The position numbers and the translations under genes were made by a program. Of a stretch of DNA of 64,000 nucleotides, positions 9,412 through 18,408 are shown piece after piece (positions within the stretch are counted from its first letter, which is position 1; every line of letters begins with the position of its first letter). Under the pieces are notes generated by a model. The model had not been told where the DNA came from. It saw nothing but the letters and a program-made list of their open reading frames with translations, and ran no database searches. The stretch comes from Caldimicrobium sp. (GTDB taxonomy: Bacteria; Desulfobacterota; Thermodesulfobacteria; Thermodesulfobacteriales; Thermodesulfobacteriaceae), in the NCBI GenBank assembly GCA_025059715.1, contig JANXCE010000003.1, positions 20,908 to 84,907 on the forward strand, given 5' to 3'.

Positions 9412-10317
9412 ATGAACAAAGAAAAAATTCATCAAGAATTAGAGAAAGAGAGACTTTATGGTAGTGGGGAGCCAGACTTAAGTGCAATATATCTTGGAAA
9501 AGATGCATTAGCCAAAGCCCCTGAGATCAAAGGAATTCCTACAGGGGTAGAGGGATTAGATGACCTTTTTTTTATTGTTATCACAGAAAAGGGGCAAACT
9601 ACAAAAAAAAGCTTAGGTGGTATTCCGGCTTACTCCGTTCTCAATATCACAGGTGTTTCGGATACGGGAAAATCCCTTTTAGTTGAACAGTTTACAGTTA
9701 AACAGGCCAGTAGAGGTGAAAGGGTCGCCTTTATTACAGTTGAATCTCCGGCTAATTTTTTAGCCCTTTCTCTTAAACTAAGGGCTGAGGCTATGGGCTT
9801 AGATTTTTCAATTTTTGAAAACAATATTATAATTATAGATGTAGCGAGTTCAGGCAGACTAAGAGATAATTTACCAGACCTCCTCTCAACTTTGAGTCAT
9901 GTTATTCAAAATTATAAAGTAAAGTTTACTATTATTGATTCTATTACTGGACTCTTTGAAACTAAAGAAATGTTAGCGCGCATGGTTGTTAGAAGATTAT
10001 TTAATTTCATGAAGAAATGGTATCAAACTGCTCTTTTTGTCTCTCAAAAGAGAACAGCTCATGAAGAACTAACTGCGGAAGCGGCAGGTGGCTATGCAGT
10101 AGGGCACATAGTTGACGGTACTATGATTTTAGCTAAAGATTTAATAGATACTCCCTATAAAGCAAAGTTATATAGAAAGGAAATCGGTGAAATAGTAAGA
10201 CTCTTTAGGATTGATGGTTGTCGCCTCTGTGGACATGATACTAGAACTCACTTTTTAGAGATTACAGAAACAGGTTTGGTGGTAATCAAAGAACCAATTA
10301 TGTTTAAAAAAAGATAA
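9412..10317 (+). CDS. KaiC/RadB-like RecA-superfamily ATPase
   Basis: This 301-residue single-domain ATPase has Walker A GVSDTGKS (81-88), a glutamate in the KaiC/RecA catalytic position (ITVESPA, about 111), Walker B FTIIDSITG (173-181) and a C-terminal segment containing CRLCGH (271-276). An inserted beta-hairpin (about 53-70) follows the KaiC-like start GIPTGVEGLDDLF. Similar proteins occur in hyperthermophiles as KaiC-domain or RadB-like proteins of unknown role; recombination control and signalling are both possible. It does not look like the circadian KaiC, which has two domains. It is followed 12 nt later, with a strong GGAGGAG site, by a helix-turn-helix gene that is probably its partner. 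Confidence 0.82.
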   Translation: MNKEKIHQELEKERLYGSGEPDLSAIYLGKDALAKAPEIKGIPTGVEGLDDLFFIVITEKGQTTKKSLGGIPAYSVLNITGVSDTGKSLLVEQFTVKQASRGERVAFITVESPANFLALSLKLRAEAMGLDFSIFENNIIIIDVASSGRLRDNLPDLLSTLSHVIQNYKVKFTIIDSITGLFETKEMLARMVVRRLFNFMKKWYQTALFVSQKRTAHEELTAEAAGGYAVGHIVDGTMILAKDLIDTPYKAKLYRKEIGEIVRLFRIDGCRLCGHDTRTHFLEITETGLVVIKEPIMFKKR

Positions 10318-10329
10318 GGAGGAGAAAAA

Positions 10330-10983
10330 ATGGTTCAAATCTTAACTCCCACAATTAAGGAAGCGGAATTAGAACATTTGGTAACAAGGGTATTCTTCAA
10401 AGCTATTGAATTACTTGGAGGATTACATAAATTAACCGAATTCAAAACTCTTACTTGGCTTCCCTCTCTAGCAAGGGCTTCCTATGTAGTGGTGTTGAAG
10501 GAGGAGTATATGAAAACAGATGAAGAAATAGCTCAAAAAGTTGGCTTAACTAAGAATACAGTTAAGAATATTTTAAGAGCTGATCCTGAGTTAGCTTTAC
10601 AGAAGATCAAAAGCTTAGAAACACTTATAAGTGAAGAAATTAAAGAGCTAAAGATACATACCGCAGCAGGAATTGCTAAACTTGCTTATAAAGAAATAAA
10701 AGAGGGACATGAAGCTCAAACCCTACTATACTATTGTAGTTTAGTAGCAACAGAATTAGTAAAAGCCTTAGATATTCCTTGGGCCTATTTACTTCTAAAA
10801 AGATCAAAGGGTATTAAATATCCTATAAATTCCCCTACGGAGTTAAAGGAAAAAATAAAAGATCTTGTTATCAAAGGCTTTTCCTTTGAAGAGATTTCTG
10901 ATAACATCTATTATCCTATTAAAAGCCCAGCCATGCTTATCCACGAGGTTAAACAATACCTAATGCTAAAAGAATTAAAATAA
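10330..10983 (+). CDS. Helix-turn-helix protein paired with the KaiC-like ATPase
   Basis: The protein has 217 residues, is mostly helical and has no membrane segment. A helix-turn-helix is readable at about residues 59-80 (TDEEIAQKVGLTKNTVKNIL), so it probably binds DNA. The rest (an internal alpha-helical segment at 95-150 and a C-terminal half with another degenerate FSFEEISDNI helix pair) has no family I can name. Its ribosome-binding site GGAGGAG follows the ATPase stop by a few bases, indicating one operon. A regulator of, or regulated by, the KaiC-like protein is an inference from that pairing. Confidence 0.65.
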   Translation: MVQILTPTIKEAELEHLVTRVFFKAIELLGGLHKLTEFKTLTWLPSLARASYVVVLKEEYMKTDEEIAQKVGLTKNTVKNILRADPELALQKIKSLETLISEEIKELKIHTAAGIAKLAYKEIKEGHEAQTLLYYCSLVATELVKALDIPWAYLLLKRSKGIKYPINSPTELKEKIKDLVIKGFSFEEISDNIYYPIKSPAMLIHEVKQYLMLKELK

Positions 10984-11016
10984 CCCTTAAAAAAAATACT
11001 TTATCTTTTAGTTGCC

Positions 11017-14000
11017 TTGTATATAAAAAAACTGGAAATATATGGATTTAAATCCTTTCCCTATAAGGTAATATTAGACTTTTCTCCTGGTATTACGGCC
11101 ATTGTTGGACCCAATGGCTCAGGGAAAAGTAATCTCCTTGATGCTATAAAATGGGTATTGGGCGAACAAAGCCCAAAAAGGCTCCGTGTCAGGGAATTAT
11201 CAGAACTCATTTATTCGGGAAGAGATGCTAAAAAAATTGACTTTACCGAAGTAAAATTAACCCTGTCTCATAACCCACCTATTCTTGAAGGGTTCAAAGA
11301 CCAAGAAGAAATTTCAATAATTAGAAAATTTTATAAAGATGGAGAAGGAGAATTTTATATAAACAATAGGCCCTGTAGATTGAAAGATATTCATTTTTTA
11401 TTCCTTAGTTTAGGAATTAATTCTCAAAGTTACGGAATTATTGATCAAGGAGAAATTAACAAGTTTTTGGAGGTCTCCGCAAAGGAGAGAAAGAAATTTT
11501 TAGAGGACTTGGCAGGTGTGTCAAAGATAAAAATCACTGAGGAAGAGACCGAAAGAAATCTCCTATACGCAAAGGAAAACCTATTAAGAATATCCGATCT
11601 ATTAAAAGAAGTGGAAAAACAATATTATCATTTGCAAAAACAAGCAGATGATGCCAAAAGATATCTTGATTTAAGGGAAAAATTAAAAAAATTAAATATA
11701 AAAAGAATATTGGAGGTTAGAAATAAAGAAGAACAGCAATTAAGAGAAATTATAGAAAAAATTGATAAATTAGTGGATTATCAAAAAGATTTAGAAATAA
11801 ATTATCGTGAATTTGAAAAAAATGAAAGAGAACTTTTGAAAACAATAATTTACAAAGAAGAAGAACTCAAAAATAAAAGAAAAGAAAAAGAAAAAATAGA
11901 CTTTGAAATAAAAAAAATAAATGATGAATTGCAATCTTTGTATCAAAAAGAAAGAGATAAAATGCAAAAAATAGAAAGAGAAAAAATTAAAATTGAAAAT
12001 GTAGAAGAAAGAAAAAGACAAATTATTGTGGAATTACATGCAATAAATAATAGATTAAACTTATTGTTATCAAAAAGAAAAGAAATACAACTAATAAAGA
12101 ATAAATTAAATATAGAATACTCAAAATGGAATAATGAATACATAGTGTTATTAAATAATCAAGAAAAAGTTAAAAATGAATATAATTATATAAAGAATAA
12201 AAAAGAACAAATTAATCATAAAATAGAAATTTTAAATGAGGAAAAATTAATACAAGAAAAGGAAAGTGAGAATCTAAAATCAGATTTACAAAGACATACT
12301 ATTGCATTAAAAAAATTAGAAGAGGAAAAAATAGCGTTGGAAAGCAAGTATAATAACAAAACAGAATTAATACAACATAAAAGAATTTTATTAGAAGAAT
12401 TAAAAGGAAAAGAAGAGAATTTGAAATTAAATTTAGAAAGTTTGAAGAATATAAAAAATAATTTACTTTCTGAAATAAAGAATAAAGAAGAAAATCTTAA
12501 ACTTATCAATAAATTCTTAACAGAAGAGACGTTTACTATACCGGAAGGATATCTCTCTAAGACCTTAGGCGGAAATCTGAGTTTATCTCTGGATAAACTA
12601 AACCTTTTAGAGAATTTCTATGGAGATTTGTTTAAAGCCCTAGTTATAGACTCATGGGAAGACTTAGAAATGCTCTTGGACAAGACCGATTATCATCTTT
12701 TCATTTTTGCTAAAGACCTGTATAACTTACCTCTAAGTATAAAGGAAGTTCAAAATTTTAGAGGTGAAATCAGCGATAAGACCTGTTTTCACTATGACTC
12801 TAATAGAAAATTACTCTTTACGCCCCAAGGTTTCATACTTAGAATAAAAGAGAAAAAAAAGGGTTACTTCACTCTTAAAAGTGAGCAGAGCTATTTAGAA
12901 GACCATTTAAAAAATTTAACAGAGGAGTTAAAGATTTTAACTAATCAAGAAAGGAAACTTGAAAGTAAGCTACACGAATATGCTTTAAAAATAAGAGAGA
13001 TTGAAGAAGATATTGAGAAATATACCAAAGAATTACAAGTAATAAAAGACAGTCTTTTTAAGTTAGAGACTATGATAATTAAAATCACTGAATGGAAAGT
13101 TTTAGCCGAAGATAAACTTCAAAAAACCATTGAGCGTCTTAATCATTATGATACTCAAACTCAATATCTTAATCAAGAATATGAAAACTTAAATAAAAAA
13201 TTAGCTAATTTATCTGAAGAACTTAACCTTTCAACAAGGAAAATTAATGAAATTTTAGATAAGAAAAAATCCCTAGAAGATGCCTTGAACAATTTAGAAA
13301 AGGACCTTATTAAAATTAAAACAGAGGAAGGTCAACTTATTATTCGAAAAAATGAACTTCAGAGGAGCTTGGAGAAATTAGAGATCGAGAATAAAAACAG
13401 CAAATTTCAATTAGACGTTATGCTTGAAGAACATACTCATCTTAAAGAGAAAATTCAAGAATTAAAGAGAAAAAAATCAGAGCTTGAGGAAGTATGGAAA
13501 ATTTGTGAAGAAAATTTATCAACATTAGAAAAGTGTATAAAAGAAAAACAAAGGGAAAGGGAAGAGCTCTACGATAAAAAAAGAGCAATTGAAAAAGAAA
13601 AAGCCATGTTAGAGAAAAAAATACACAATTTAGAAATATGGGCAACGGAAAAACGATTGATTTTAGAGAATCTTCAAAAGGAACTAAATGAATGGTTAGA
13701 TAATGAGGAAAGCCTACCTGAATTGGAAAACTTTGAAAATAATCTTGAGTCTATTAATAGAGAAATTGAGTATATAAAGGAGGAACTAAAAAATTATCAA
13801 GATATCAATTTAGCCAGTATCAAAGAGTTTGAGGAGGTAAAAGAAAGATATAAAAATTTACTTGAACAAAAAAGAGATTTAGAAGAATCAATAAAACAAA
13901 TTAAGTTAATTTTAGAAGAATTAAAAAACAAAGCAACTAAAGAAATTCTGTTAACTCTTGAGGAGGTGAATAAAAAATTAAAAGAGATCTTTCCATTAAT

Positions 14001-14397
14001 CTTTGAAAAAGGGCAAGCGGAATTATATCTTACTGAAGATGATCCTTTAAATGCTGGTTTAGATATAAGAATATCGTTACCTCATAAACCTATTAAACAT
14101 CTCCAAATGCTTTCAGGAGGAGAAAAGGCTTTGTGTGTAATAGCCATGTTAATGGCTTTTTATTTAACTAAACCCGGCCCCTTTTGTATTTTAGATGAAG
14201 TTGATGCCCCCCTCGATGATAAAAATTCCATTAAATTCATAAAATTACTACATAAACTAAAGGAGAAATCCCAAATCATTTTGATAACCCATAATCACAA
14301 TGTTATAAAAGAAGTAGATCATATCATTGGAGTCACCATGGAAGAAAGAGGTGTATCCAAGATAGTAAAACTTAAAATTAATAATAACTTTCAGTAA
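11017..14397 (+). CDS. smc: Chromosome segregation protein SMC
   Basis: SMC compacts and segregates the chromosome as a ring with ScpA and ScpB. At 1126 residues it is of normal length. The N-terminal ATPase half has Walker A GPNGSGKS (about 31-38). Two long coiled coils follow (about 170-490 and 650-1000) around a hinge (about 500-640, starting at the TIPEGYLSKTLGG segment). The C-terminal half carries the signature MLSGGEKAL and Walker B FCILDEVDAPLDD. It starts at TTG, which gives the family N-terminus YIKKLEIYGFKSF. The first coiled coil is very A-rich on this strand, unlike the rest. ScpA and ScpB are not in the window. Confidence 0.97.
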   Translation: MYIKKLEIYGFKSFPYKVILDFSPGITAIVGPNGSGKSNLLDAIKWVLGEQSPKRLRVRELSELIYSGRDAKKIDFTEVKLTLSHNPPILEGFKDQEEISIIRKFYKDGEGEFYINNRPCRLKDIHFLFLSLGINSQSYGIIDQGEINKFLEVSAKERKKFLEDLAGVSKIKITEEETERNLLYAKENLLRISDLLKEVEKQYYHLQKQADDAKRYLDLREKLKKLNIKRILEVRNKEEQQLREIIEKIDKLVDYQKDLEINYREFEKNERELLKTIIYKEEELKNKRKEKEKIDFEIKKINDELQSLYQKERDKMQKIEREKIKIENVEERKRQIIVELHAINNRLNLLLSKRKEIQLIKNKLNIEYSKWNNEYIVLLNNQEKVKNEYNYIKNKKEQINHKIEILNEEKLIQEKESENLKSDLQRHTIALKKLEEEKIALESKYNNKTELIQHKRILLEELKGKEENLKLNLESLKNIKNNLLSEIKNKEENLKLINKFLTEETFTIPEGYLSKTLGGNLSLSLDKLNLLENFYGDLFKALVIDSWEDLEMLLDKTDYHLFIFAKDLYNLPLSIKEVQNFRGEISDKTCFHYDSNRKLLFTPQGFILRIKEKKKGYFTLKSEQSYLEDHLKNLTEELKILTNQERKLESKLHEYALKIREIEEDIEKYTKELQVIKDSLFKLETMIIKITEWKVLAEDKLQKTIERLNHYDTQTQYLNQEYENLNKKLANLSEELNLSTRKINEILDKKKSLEDALNNLEKDLIKIKTEEGQLIIRKNELQRSLEKLEIENKNSKFQLDVMLEEHTHLKEKIQELKRKKSELEEVWKICEENLSTLEKCIKEKQREREELYDKKRAIEKEKAMLEKKIHNLEIWATEKRLILENLQKELNEWLDNEESLPELENFENNLESINREIEYIKEELKNYQDINLASIKEFEEVKERYKNLLEQKRDLEESIKQIKLILEELKNKATKEILLTLEEVNKKLKEIFPLIFEKGQAELYLTEDDPLNAGLDIRISLPHKPIKHLQMLSGGEKALCVIAMLMAFYLTKPGPFCILDEVDAPLDDKNSIKFIKLLHKLKEKSQIILITHNHNVIKEVDHIIGVTMEERGVSKIVKLKINNNFQ

Positions 14398-14493
14398 TAT
14401 AAGAAAACCACTTTTAACCAAGACTCAAAATCTACAGAGAACTTACAGGTAAAGGGATACATTATATAGGGCCTCTTTCCTATGGGCATTTTA

Positions 14494-17148
14494 TTATGTC
14501 TCGTATCCTAAACCTCGTATAAGGTCTTCAATTCTTTTTAGTCTCGAGTATGATTCTTGATAGATTTTTCTCTCCTTTTCAATTATTTCTCTCGGTGCTC
14601 TCTCAATAAATTTAGGATTTTTCAATTTAGTTTCTATCAACAGAAGCTTTTCTTGAATTTTGATCTTTTCTTTCGTTAATCTTTCTCTCTCTCTTTTAAA
14701 ATCAATAAAATCTTTAAGATTTAGATATAGTTCTCCAGAACTTAAAAGACTTATGACCTCCCCCGGTTGCCTTTGATGATCTTCTGATAAATGGATGGTA
14801 TTTATACGAGCAAGAAACTTAATTACATCTACTTCAGCTTCAATTTTTGTTAATATTTCTTTATTATTTTTGTAATACACAGAAATATTCCTTTGTGAGG
14901 TCAGATTGTATTCTGACTTTATATTTCTTATAGCTACAATTAATTCTCTAAGAAGCTCACAAATAAATTTCTCCTCTTTGGAAATTTCACGGGCCATGTA
15001 TTTGGGATAGGACTCCTTTAGTAAAAAGGCTGTTTCTTTATAGGGTAGATAACTCCACAACTCTTCAGTAATGAAGGGGATAAAGGGATGTAGAAGCCTT
15101 AAAGTCTGGGTAAAGACATGATATAAGATGGATCTTGTTTCCTTACTTCTTTCCTCCTTTTGGAGATAGACCTTGGAAATTTCCAAATACCAATCACAAA
15201 ATTCGTCCCAAAAGAAATGATAGATGCTCATGGCTGCTTGATCAAACTCAAATTCTTCGAGCTTTTGTCTCACTCTTAGAATAGTTTGATCTAATCTGTT
15301 AAGTATCCACTTGGAAAAGGGTGATAAATTGTCAAAATCAATGTTATTGAGATCTTCTTTTTTTAAATCTTGTATGTTTGCTAATATAAATCTTCCTGCA
15401 TTCCATATTTTGTTGATAAAATGTTTATAGCCTTCTATGCGCTCAACAGATAATTTGATGTCTCTGCCCTGTGCAGCTAAGGCTATTAGAGTAAATCTTA
15501 GGGCATCACAGCCATATCTTTCTATCATCTCTAAGGGATCAATAACATTACCTTTACTTTTACTCATCTTTTGGCCTTTCTCATCTCTAACTAAGGCATG
15601 AATATAAACCTTATGAAAGGGCACGGCCCCCATAAAGTGTTCTCCCATCATAATCATTCTGGCAACCCAGAAAAATATAATATCAAAACTGGTTACCAAC
15701 ACTGAAGTAGGATAAAAATTTTTTAAGATCTCAGTTTTTTCTGGCCAACCCATAGATGAAAAGGGCCAAAGGGCTGAAGAAAACCAGGTATCAAGCACAT
15801 CTTCATCAGGCCTAAGATTTCTGGCTTGACACCGAGGGCAGTTCTCAACCTCCTCTTCCCTACTTACCACTGTCTCTCCGCAGGATTCACAATACCAGAC
15901 AGGAATTCTATGTCCCCACCAAATCTGTCTGGAAATACACCAATCTCGTATATTCTTCATCCAGTCAAAATAGAGATTTTTCCAAGATTGGGGATAAAAT
16001 TGAATAAAATCATATTCTACTGAAGCTATGGCAGGCTGGGCCAAAGGTTTCATCCTCACAAACCACTGCTTGGAAAGTAAAGGCTCAATTATGGTGTCAC
16101 AGCGATAACAATGCCCTAAGACTACATTATAATCTTCTTCCTTGATAAGGAAACCTCCCTTCTCTAAATCTTCAAGAACTCTCTTGCGAGCAGCGAAACG
16201 ATCAAGTCCTTGATAGGGTCCTGCCTCGGAAGTCATCCTCCCTGCTTCATCAATAACTTTTATAAAGGGCAGTTTATGTCTCTTTGCAATCTCAAAATCA
16301 TTAAAATCATGGGCTGGAGTTATTTTTACTGCTCCCGTGCCAAATTCAGGGTCAACTTGGTAATCTCCCATAATAGGGATAACTCTATGAATTAGGGGAA
16401 GAATAACTCTTTTCCCAATCAAATGGGTATACCTTTCATCCTCAGGATGAACTGCTACCGCTACATCACCAAGCATAGTTTCTGGCCGAGTTGTGGCAAC
16501 TACTATAAAAGTCTCGCCCTCTTCCAAGGGATATTTAATATACCAAAGTTTTCCAGCCTTAGGTTCGAAGTGAACTTCAATATCCGCAAGAGCGGTGTTA
16601 CATCTTGGACACCAATTAATAATGTAATCTCCTCGATAGATTAACCCTTCCTCCCAAAGTCTGCAAAAAACTTCTCGAACCGCCTTAGAGAGTCCTTCAT
16701 CCATAGTAAAACGTTCGTAACTCCAACTACAACTTGCTCCCAATTTTTTAAGTTGCCGGATTATTTGACTTCCGTAGAGTGCTTTCCAGTTCCAAACTCT
16801 TTCCAGAAACTTTTCTCTACCTAACTGCTCCCTGCTGAGTCCCTCACGAGCAAGTTCCCTTTCTACAACATTTTGAGTAGCAATTCCAGCGTGATCTGTG
16901 CCGGGGATCCAAAGAACATCATAACCATCCATTCTTTTGTAACGTGCCAGAACATCCTGCAGAGTGTTATTCAATGCATGCCCAATATGTAAAGATCCAG
17001 TGATATTAGGAGGAGGAATCACCATAGAAAATTTAGGCTTCATTGGATCATAAAGTGGCTCAAAGAGACCCGCTTTTTCCCAAAGGTCATACCATTTATC
17101 TTCTACTTCCTTCGGATCGTAGCTGGGAGAAAGCTTCAGCTTTTCCAT
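14494..17148 (-). CDS. valS: Valyl-tRNA synthetase
   Basis: The enzyme attaches valine to tRNA-Val. It contains the class I HIGH motif (PNITGSLHIGHALNN), the KMSKS loop (KMSKSKGN), an editing domain with TTRPETMLGD, zinc-ligand cysteine pairs (CPRC, CESC, CPRC), and the C-terminal coiled arm typical of ValS. The ATG at 17148 is preceded by GGGGAGAGG at a good distance, so I reject a start 21 codons upstream. Length 884 aa is normal. It lies 16 nt after argB and is the last gene of a long minus-strand series. Confidence 0.98.
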   Translation of the reverse strand: MEKLKLSPSYDPKEVEDKWYDLWEKAGLFEPLYDPMKPKFSMVIPPPNITGSLHIGHALNNTLQDVLARYKRMDGYDVLWIPGTDHAGIATQNVVERELAREGLSREQLGREKFLERVWNWKALYGSQIIRQLKKLGASCSWSYERFTMDEGLSKAVREVFCRLWEEGLIYRGDYIINWCPRCNTALADIEVHFEPKAGKLWYIKYPLEEGETFIVVATTRPETMLGDVAVAVHPEDERYTHLIGKRVILPLIHRVIPIMGDYQVDPEFGTGAVKITPAHDFNDFEIAKRHKLPFIKVIDEAGRMTSEAGPYQGLDRFAARKRVLEDLEKGGFLIKEEDYNVVLGHCYRCDTIIEPLLSKQWFVRMKPLAQPAIASVEYDFIQFYPQSWKNLYFDWMKNIRDWCISRQIWWGHRIPVWYCESCGETVVSREEEVENCPRCQARNLRPDEDVLDTWFSSALWPFSSMGWPEKTEILKNFYPTSVLVTSFDIIFFWVARMIMMGEHFMGAVPFHKVYIHALVRDEKGQKMSKSKGNVIDPLEMIERYGCDALRFTLIALAAQGRDIKLSVERIEGYKHFINKIWNAGRFILANIQDLKKEDLNNIDFDNLSPFSKWILNRLDQTILRVRQKLEEFEFDQAAMSIYHFFWDEFCDWYLEISKVYLQKEERSKETRSILYHVFTQTLRLLHPFIPFITEELWSYLPYKETAFLLKESYPKYMAREISKEEKFICELLRELIVAIRNIKSEYNLTSQRNISVYYKNNKEILTKIEAEVDVIKFLARINTIHLSEDHQRQPGEVISLLSSGELYLNLKDFIDFKRERERLTKEKIKIQEKLLLIETKLKNPKFIERAPREIIEKERKIYQESYSRLKRIEDLIRGLGYET

Positions 17149-17164
17149 AAATATTCCTCTCCCC

Positions 17165-18043
17165 TTAACTGATAATCTGAGTTCCAAGACCTTCGTCAGT
17201 AAAAAGCTCAATTATAACGCTATGAGGAACTCGACCATCAATAATGTGAACCTTCTTAACCCCAGACTGAAGAGCCTTTCTTGCGCTCTTTAACTTGGGT
17301 ATCATACCTCCTTTTGCAACACCACTATCTAATAAATTATCAATCTCTTCCAAATACAATGTGGAAATTAAATCACCAGATTCTCCTTTTACTCCCTCCA
17401 CATCTGTTAAATAAATTAATTTTTCCGCTTTTAGACTGCTGGCCACAGCCCCTGCTACCAAATCCGCATTAACATTATAAGCCTCCCCTTCCGGACCTAC
17501 ACCTACAGGAGCAATAACGGGTATAAAATCGCTCTCAATTAAGGTAAATAATACCTCAGGATTAACCTTCTTTACTTTCCCTACCCTTCCTATATCAATG
17601 ATTTCAGGAGGTCTATCTTCACCCGAATATTTATAAAGATTCATCTTTTCTACCTCTATAAGATCTCCATCTCTACCCGACAGCCCCACAGCTTTACCAC
17701 CAGCCTGATTAATAAGACTTACAATTTGCTTATTTACCGTTCCCACAAGAACCATTTCTACCACATTCATAGTCTCCTCATCCGTAACTCTTTGACCCTC
17801 TACAAATACGGGTTTTAAACCCATTCTCTCCATTACCTGACTAATCTGAGGACCTCCTCCATGCACTATAATAGGCTTTATCCCTACATATTTCATTAAA
17901 ACTACATCCTTAGCAAAAGCCTGCTTTAGCTCTTCATGAATCATGGCATGCCCGCCATATTTAATAACTACAATTTTCCCAAAAAACTCCCTAAAGTAGG
18001 GTAAGGCGGAAATTAAAATTTTAGCCTTTTCAATAATATTCAT
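17165..18043 (-). CDS. argB: Acetylglutamate kinase
   Basis: ArgB phosphorylates N-acetylglutamate in the second step of arginine synthesis. The 292-residue protein carries the amino-acid kinase motifs KYGGHAM near the N-terminus, HGGGPQIS for the substrate glycine loop, NVNADLVAGAVA and GGMIPKL. The start codon sits 4 nt after the cupin gene stop and valS follows 16 nt after its end, so all are likely cotranscribed. No other arginine gene is in the window, as is common when arg genes are scattered. Confidence 0.97.
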   Translation of the reverse strand: MNIIEKAKILISALPYFREFFGKIVVIKYGGHAMIHEELKQAFAKDVVLMKYVGIKPIIVHGGGPQISQVMERMGLKPVFVEGQRVTDEETMNVVEMVLVGTVNKQIVSLINQAGGKAVGLSGRDGDLIEVEKMNLYKYSGEDRPPEIIDIGRVGKVKKVNPEVLFTLIESDFIPVIAPVGVGPEGEAYNVNADLVAGAVASSLKAEKLIYLTDVEGVKGESGDLISTLYLEEIDNLLDSGVAKGGMIPKLKSARKALQSGVKKVHIIDGRVPHSVIIELFTDEGLGTQIIS

Positions 18044-18047
18044 TTAA

Positions 18048-18383
18048 TTACCACAGAGCTGGTGCATGAACTATATAACATCTCATGGTAACCTTTCCTG
18101 TATTCCTCACACCATGCTCTTTTTTTGGTGCTACAACAACCACATCCCCCGCTTGGATTTTTGACCACTTCCCTTCTAAGTAAACTTCTCCCTCCCCTGA
18201 AAGAACAAAAATACTATCTACCTCTCTTTCATGAGTATGAATAGGAATCTGAACCTGAGGCTCAATCTCTAAAACAGTAATACTCAACTCAGGGTAAAGC
18301 TCCTTAGTTACCACAAAGCCTATCCTAACACCCTCAAATTTTGGATGAGGTTTCATCTCTAAATTAGAAATAGCAACCTTCAT
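18048..18383 (-). CDS. Small cupin-domain protein
   Basis: This single-domain protein of 111 residues has both cupin motifs: G-x-H-x-H-type (IPIHTHEREVDSIFVLSGEGEVYLEG) and G-x-P-x2-H-like (GDVVVVAPKKEHGVRNTG). The His and Glu residues would bind a metal. Cupins of this size range from sugar isomerases to sensors, so no reaction can be assigned. It is 25 nt from the STT3 gene and 4 nt from argB. Confidence 0.85.
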   Translation of the reverse strand: MKVAISNLEMKPHPKFEGVRIGFVVTKELYPELSITVLEIEPQVQIPIHTHEREVDSIFVLSGEGEVYLEGKWSKIQAGDVVVVAPKKEHGVRNTGKVTMRCYIVHAPALW

Positions 18384-18408
18384 AAACCCTCCTAAAATTG
18401 GTTTGAAA

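Noticed and set aside
11791..13645. Minus-strand open frames rich in Phe, Leu and Ser within smc
   Set aside because: They are shadows of the A-rich coding strand; no start signals or family features.
14398..14493. Terminator between smc and valS
   Set aside because: Short dyads are present but no stable stem followed by a T run.
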